Shown piece by piece: positions 59,743-64,000 of a DNA stretch of 64,000 bases. A program made the translations under genes and the position numbers. Source of the stretch: Podaxis mareebaensis (Eukaryota; Basidiomycota; Agaricomycetes; Agaricales; Agaricaceae). The DNA is taken from positions 1 to 64,000 of the forward strand of contig JAEUWP010000553.1 of NCBI GenBank assembly GCA_018524725.1. The letters run 5' to 3'. Positions within the stretch are counted from its first letter, which is position 1; every line of letters starts with the position of its first letter. Below the pieces are notes generated by a model that worked only from the letters and a program-made list of their open reading frames with translations, did no database searches and had not been told where the DNA came from.

Positions 59743-59821
59743 TCTTGCAAACTAACTTCTATGTCTACCAGGGGTGCTTTCCTGTTAGATGTGCTCCTAT
59801 TGGTCCATAGATAATGTTGGG

Positions 59822-61931
59822 CACCTTCCTTTTCCAGCAACCACCATCATCTACTCATTGGTCAGTTGTACTTAGCACTATGGGCCATCGCAAGAAGTCG
59901 TCTGCCTCCCAATACACTGATGATATGTTTCAAGAAGTCCCTGAGACTCCCCAGCATCATTCACAACAAGAGCGAGGCATCGGTATCACTGGCCAGGTAT
60001 CCCCAGGTAGCACACCACTCGAATACAAGATTGAGTCCTCCAAAGGACTCCTTTGCATCCACAACAACTCCACAGGTCAATTTGTAGTCTATGAGTTGAA
60101 GAATCCCCCCAGTTCCTCCACTCCCCCTTGCACTGATGCTTTGGGTCATCTCCAAAGTTCAGCTCCCCCTCCCTCTGGCATGGATCTCGATTCTCCAGTC
60201 GGATCTCCCTCTCACTCTGAGCAGCTCACTCCCAAAGCTACTCCCTCTGCTCCACCCTCTGACTCCACCCCCAACAAGGTCACTGAGGATGAGGATGAAG
60301 ATACTCCCTTGGGCACGCTCATAATGCTGTCCTGAGCCTTTCTTGAAGTCAATGATCCATATCCCCCTGATCCTCACTTATTCACCGCCCTCTGTGACTT
60401 CATCTCTGTCTTGGAGTCTAAGAATCTATTTGCCAACTGCACTCCCCCCTCTGCCTGGCACACCCCCCCCCCCCAGCAGACAGTATCACTGCTCTGCTTA
60501 TTGAGGCATGCAAGCCACATGCCCAACACATGCCATTCCATGGAATGGCTGACTCAGCAATGGCAGACGCCCAACCAGTGCCTGCTTCCCAACCCTCTAC
60601 CCAGGCTCTGGCACTTCCTCAGCCCCCCCCTGTGACACACGCTCCACATGACAGGCCCAGACCTCCCTCATGTGCCCCTCAGCCTCCACATGACAGGCCC
60701 AGTCCTCACTCGCATGATGTCAGGACTGGTCTTTCTGGACCCAATCCCTCCACAAGGCGCAAGCCTTACTATGTGACCTGGGGGCCTATCCAGCATCAGT
60801 TCTTCTTGAGTGCCAGTGCTAGCGATCTGGCTAGTGCTCACATCTCCCTCCAGTCCCTTGTCATGCACTTCAACCAAGCGCTCACCTGGGCCAAGTCAGC
60901 ACTCACTGTTGACTCTGGCCACTTCCACTTGGGAGTCATTGCCTTCTCCACTGGCAGCATCCCTTCCCAGGCAGACCTCGACACCTTCTCTGCCTGCCTC
61001 CCCACTGCACTCAAGAGCGCCTCCATCACCCTCCCTGTGTCCCAGTCTTTCATCAAGATCGTGGACATCCCTTTTTTCTCAGCCAATGGTTTCACCCTCA
61101 TGGCTGATCAAGTCAAGATGGAGGCCTCAGCCTCCCCCTTCTTCCCCACCCCCAATGTGCACCACTTGCGCATCGTCCACAATTCTGCCAAGTCCAACAC
61201 TGCCACTGTGTGGATCGACTTGGTCGATTCTCAATGTGGCACCCTTGCCACTTCCCTCATCAATAGGTGCATCATGATTAATGGTGCTTCTTGTCTTATC
61301 AAAGGGGCTTGCACCCATACTGGTACACCTCAGTGTCAGTGCTGCTGGTGCTGGGGTCATCCTTCTGATGCCTGCTGCACTTGAGTGCCCAGGTGTCCTC
61401 TCTGTGGGGGACCTCACTCTGAGGCCTCTCACTGCTCCATGGCCAGGTGTTGCAAGGGCAACCCCAAAGCAACTCCCCCCATCCCCCCCACTCTGGCAGG
61501 CGATCCCTGCCCTCATTCCCCCTGGTGCCTCAATTGCTCAGGCGCCCACTCTTCCAATGACTGCTGGTGCCCATACTGGTGACATTGCTTCGATTGGGAT
61601 TGGATCCTTGGTCAATACCATTGCAATGTGGCCTCTGCTTCAGCCAAGAAAGCTTCCACTCCTCAGGGTGGGGGTCGTAAGGGTTAGTCAAGACAAGTGC
61701 AAGTGGCCAGGTCATCTTACTATGTACGAACTCTTTTGTTTTTGTCTCCATGTGATCTACTTTGAACTTTTTCATTCATGTTGTTTGGGGCACCTGTTTT
61801 CCTTTCTTCTTTTTCTTTTTCTCCTTAACCATTGGGACTGCTACCATGCACCCGTTTGTTGTAGATAGAGTCTGCTCTTGTAGTAGATAAAGTTTGCAGC
61901 AATAGACCTCAATTTAAAAAAAAAAAAAAAA
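59822..61931 (+). mobile_element. ORF1-only LINE with 13-bp target duplication and poly(A)
   Basis: AGATAATGTTGGG occurs at 59809-59821 and at 61932-61944, and the element ends in a run of about 16 A. The 3' UTR has the same TTGGGACTGCTACCATGCACCC motif as LINE A and B. ORF1 is followed almost directly by the 3' UTR: no endonuclease or reverse transcriptase is present. It is therefore an internally deleted, non-autonomous member with intact ends. Confidence 0.88.
59880..61590 (+). pseudogene. LINE ORF1 (Gag-like, three Cys clusters)
   Basis: The main frames are 59880-60335 (MGHRKKSSASQYTDDMFQEV) and 60530-61384, then 61385-61582 in the same frame after a TGA at 61382-61384. A Ser/Pro-rich middle is followed by a folded-looking block (FIKIVDIPFFSANGFTLMAD, NTATVWIDLVDSQCGTLATS). 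Then come CQCCWCWGHPSDACC, CPLCGGPHSEASHC and CLNCSGAHSSNDC, the nucleic-acid-binding clusters typical of LINE ORF1. One TGA at 60333-60335 separates the first two parts. Confidence 0.75.
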
Positions 61932-61937
61932 AGATAA

Positions 61938-62193
61938 TGTTGGGACTTAGTGATTTGAGGCTAGGATAGTCAGGTGACTTAGTCATGTGATAGTTGGCCT
62001 TGTAGCTGGCCTGTGGACATCCTGGAGACCTTAGTCTCTTACAGGTGTCCACAGGTGAGTCCCAGTGTTGTATTTCTTAGTACTTAGTCTCTTACAGGTG
62101 TCCACAGTATTTCACTTATATCTCCCCCATTTCTTAAATTCGTTTCACTGCTGTTAGGTCCATCTCCATACCCCCTACATGCACCTTCCAACA
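61938..62193 (+). repeat. Copia-type LTR-like sequence
   Basis: It starts TGTTGG and may end CCAACA (62193). It shares two internal copies of AGTCTCTTACAGGTGTCCACAG with the copia LTR at 19961-20355. The first seven bases belong to the LINE target duplication, so the LINE inserted into the LTR edge. No 5-bp duplication was found. Confidence 0.4.
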
Positions 62194-62211
62194 TTTCCCT
62201 CCCTGCAGCTA

Positions 62212-63956
62212 TGCAGGCTTCAGCCAGAGTGGGTAAGTTATTTACCTGCTCACTAGGGTTGTTTGGTAGGAACTGTTTTCCTACCAAACTTCTCTATCTT
62301 AAACATTATTCTGACATCTGTTTACAGGGCTGTCTCTTGCCATCCTCACACCCCCTACTCCTCAAGCAGGACCTTCCAACAGGCCAGCTGCTCCCCAAAG
62401 TAAGTGACTTGATTTCTAGACTTAAAGACTTTCTACTAATTATTTCTCATTACTAGCTCCTAAACCTAGGAAGAAGCACAGGAGGCTCCAGGCTCCCAAA
62501 ATCAGTGAGCCCTGGGTTGAAGAAACCCCATCAGGAGGCACCTACATACCTTCCCTGACTCTGGTAACCTCACCATTCCCTTGCCCTAAGAAACAGGCTC
62601 ATGCCACTTCATCTTCACATCCTGTAAAGGCCACAAAGTCTTCTACTGCTCAAGATGCCAGCTCCAAATCTTACAAGGAGGCTGGCCAATCTAAGGGGAA
62701 AGGCAAGCAAGCCTCTAACCCTAAGTCAGGTAAGCTGCCCATCTTAACTTTTATTTTTAGCCTGATTTCTGATTTATCTAGCCCCTTGGACTAATGAGGA
62801 ATTGGTATGCTTGAATGGGGTAGTATCCTCTGTCAGGTGGTTACACCCCATTCCTCACTTATTTTCTCTGCCTGACTCGGAGGACATGGTATGTCTTCCT
62901 TGTGTTATTTTTATTAACTTTGCACTGGGGTCCTGTTTGGGATGAAAATCCCAAATGCCCCAACTGTACTCACAGTTGGGTACCTTGTACTCACAAGCCC
63001 AATACTGAAGATGACTGAGACAATGCAAAAATGACCAATGATCCACACTTTGGCTGCCTTCTTGAGGAGTCCCTAAAAAGGATTCCTTGTGAGACTTACC
63101 AGAGCAAGAACCAACTGCATTGTAGCCATGTGAAGCCACCTTCACTGGTGCAAAATCTTGCAGAGATGTTGTGCATAGGTGGCATCTCTAGCAAGCATTG
63201 TAAGTATGAATTTTCTTCTGTTTATTCCTAGCTGAATGTTTTCTTTTCAGACCTTCATAATTGTGTCTGAAGCCTCAACATTGCCTGGTCTCAGGTCCAG
63301 GCCCTCAAACTTCATCATTGCATGGCTGTCAATAGTTATCAGGCCCAGCTCAGTGAACTTGTGCTGGACTTGATAATGTCCCAGAGGTATCACAGCCACA
63401 ACCTGAACTACTGGGTTGAAGCAGGTCTAGCCAAGACTTGTGAGGACATGGAGCAGGTATTTGAGCTTGCTCATGACTGTCTTGCTGACTCAGACAATGA
63501 CTTAAGCATCTCTACTACCACTGCCTGTTTATATCAGGCTCAAAGCCATCTGGAGAGGCATCTGACCAAGGCCTTAGGTGGTAAACCTGTTGTTTGGGCC
63601 AAACTTCCTAGAGCCCCTTCTTGGTTGGATCATTGCTGCCTGGCCTGTGTTTGCACAGGCTTGACTCCCCCCCCTGCTGACCATCCTCACAAGGAAGAAG
63701 TTACTGGTGCCCCTGCTGCTGAAGAGGATGTTGAGATGGCTGAAGTCCATGAGGATCACTTGCCTTCTCTGCCAGTTCCCAGCAAGCCTTCAAGTCCTCC
63801 CAAGGCTCCTTCTAGCAAGTCTTTGTCCTCTGATTCATCTGAGGCCTCTGCTGCTAATTCTTGCATGGTCACTCTAGCTTCTGTTCATGTACTCTGGGAT
63901 CCTCAGATTCTGACTCTGAGGAATCCTCTGAGGAGGAGCCATTGGCTGGCAAGTAG
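62212..63956 (+). pseudogene. Decayed multi-exon gene, unknown function
   Basis: Exons are separated by typical short introns. ATG at 62212 (MQASARV) runs to a donor GTAAGTT at 62233. The next exon begins after CTGTTTACAG (62327) and ends at GTAAGTG (62400). The next follows TTACTAG (62456) and reads PKPRKKHRRLQAPKISEPWV. Another intron runs from GTAAGCT (about 62729) to TTATCTAG (62781). The final long exon from about 63252 (after TTTTCAG) reads SLNIAWSQVQALKLHHCMAV and onward to an acidic Ser/Glu tail (SDSDSEESSEEEPLAGK, TAG 63954-63956). A TGA lies near 63268 and one frameshift near 63900. CpG-depleted. Gag-like or captured gene; no family named. Confidence 0.45.
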
Positions 63957-64000
63957 GGCTGGTTGGGTTTTTCTCATGTGGACTTCTGAATTTTTGACAT

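Larger units (their letters stand above)
49082..59821 (+). pseudogene. Coiled-coil protein gene interrupted in its intron by the 10.3-kb chromovirus
   Basis: Exon 1 (49082-49454) encodes MSPSSPTVNTLKALSSKDLE followed by a long Lys/Glu/Ala/Cys heptad-rich coiled coil. It ends at a canonical donor (AAG|GTAAGTG). The matching acceptor, with branch site AACTAAC and CTACCAG, lies at 59771 beyond the inserted element. With the element and one target duplication removed, the intron is 53 bp. Exon 2 soon meets a TAG and a C-x2-C motif (59781-59793), then the LINE at 59822. It is probably a transposon-associated gene family rather than a housekeeping gene. Confidence 0.6.

Noticed and set aside
1..64000. 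CRISPR arrays, bacterial operons, rRNA or tRNA genes
   Set aside because: No regularly spaced repeats, no Shine-Dalgarno-type layout and no cloverleaf or rRNA sequence was recognised. Introns and LTR/LINE content show a eukaryotic fungal genome.

Overview
The window is a transposon-rich stretch of a filamentous fungal genome, almost certainly an agaricomycete (mushroom-forming basidiomycete). The evidence is many 48-66 bp introns, basidiomycete-type host genes, chromodomain Ty3/gypsy elements and Tad-like LINEs. Two kinds of DNA alternate. CpG-containing DNA comprises a chromovirus at 1-6.48 kb, a host gene island at about 24.05-42.58 kb and a second chromovirus at 49.48-59.74 kb. CpG-depleted, decayed DNA comprises 6.5-24.05 kb, 42.6-49.5 kb and most of 59.8-64 kb. 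The depletion looks like deamination of methylated CpG: premature stops in the chromoviruses are almost all TGA in place of CGA, and aligned copies of one LTR show the change directly.

Left part (1-24 kb): the 3' two thirds of a Ty3/gypsy chromovirus carries, between pol and its 3' LTR, a spliced gene on the opposite strand (cysteine cluster plus coiled coil). Then comes a nested graveyard. It holds a minus-strand retroposon with a 15-bp target duplication, three LINE copies (8.9-10.6, 10.6-17.0, 17.0-19.6 kb), two solo LTRs inside them with 5-bp duplications, a Ty1/copia 3' end with its LTR, a decayed gene with repeated exon-intron modules, and a ~620-bp foldback ending just before the first host gene.

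Host island (24.05-42.6 kb): mitochondrial ETF:ubiquinone oxidoreductase (+), a small conserved acidic protein (-), a secreted kelch-like membrane-anchored protein (-), an oleate delta-12 desaturase with 15 exons including a 5-nt microexon (+), a DUF3433-like multi-pass membrane protein (-), an unassigned multi-exon locus (+), a mitochondrial IND1/NUBPL Fe-S P-loop ATPase (+), two small membrane-protein genes (-) and a broken ORC2-like gene (+). Two respiratory-chain genes are present (ETF-QO and the complex I assembly factor), but nothing suggests an operon-like functional cluster.

Right part (42.6-64 kb): a DDE transposase remnant, further LTRs, and then a complete 10.26-kb chromovirus with 1,369-bp LTRs and the 5-bp duplication TCTTG, sitting inside what was a 53-bp intron of a coiled-coil gene. 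This is the most unusual element of the window. Its LTR contains a 274-codon reading frame starting at LTR base 5. At the 3' end this frame is a continuation of an extra gene downstream of pol that reads through the polypurine tract into U3, an arrangement comparable to nef or sag of retroviruses. A second, unrelated LTR family here also has a reading frame starting at LTR base 5. An ORF1-only LINE with a 13-bp duplication and a decayed spliced gene close the window.
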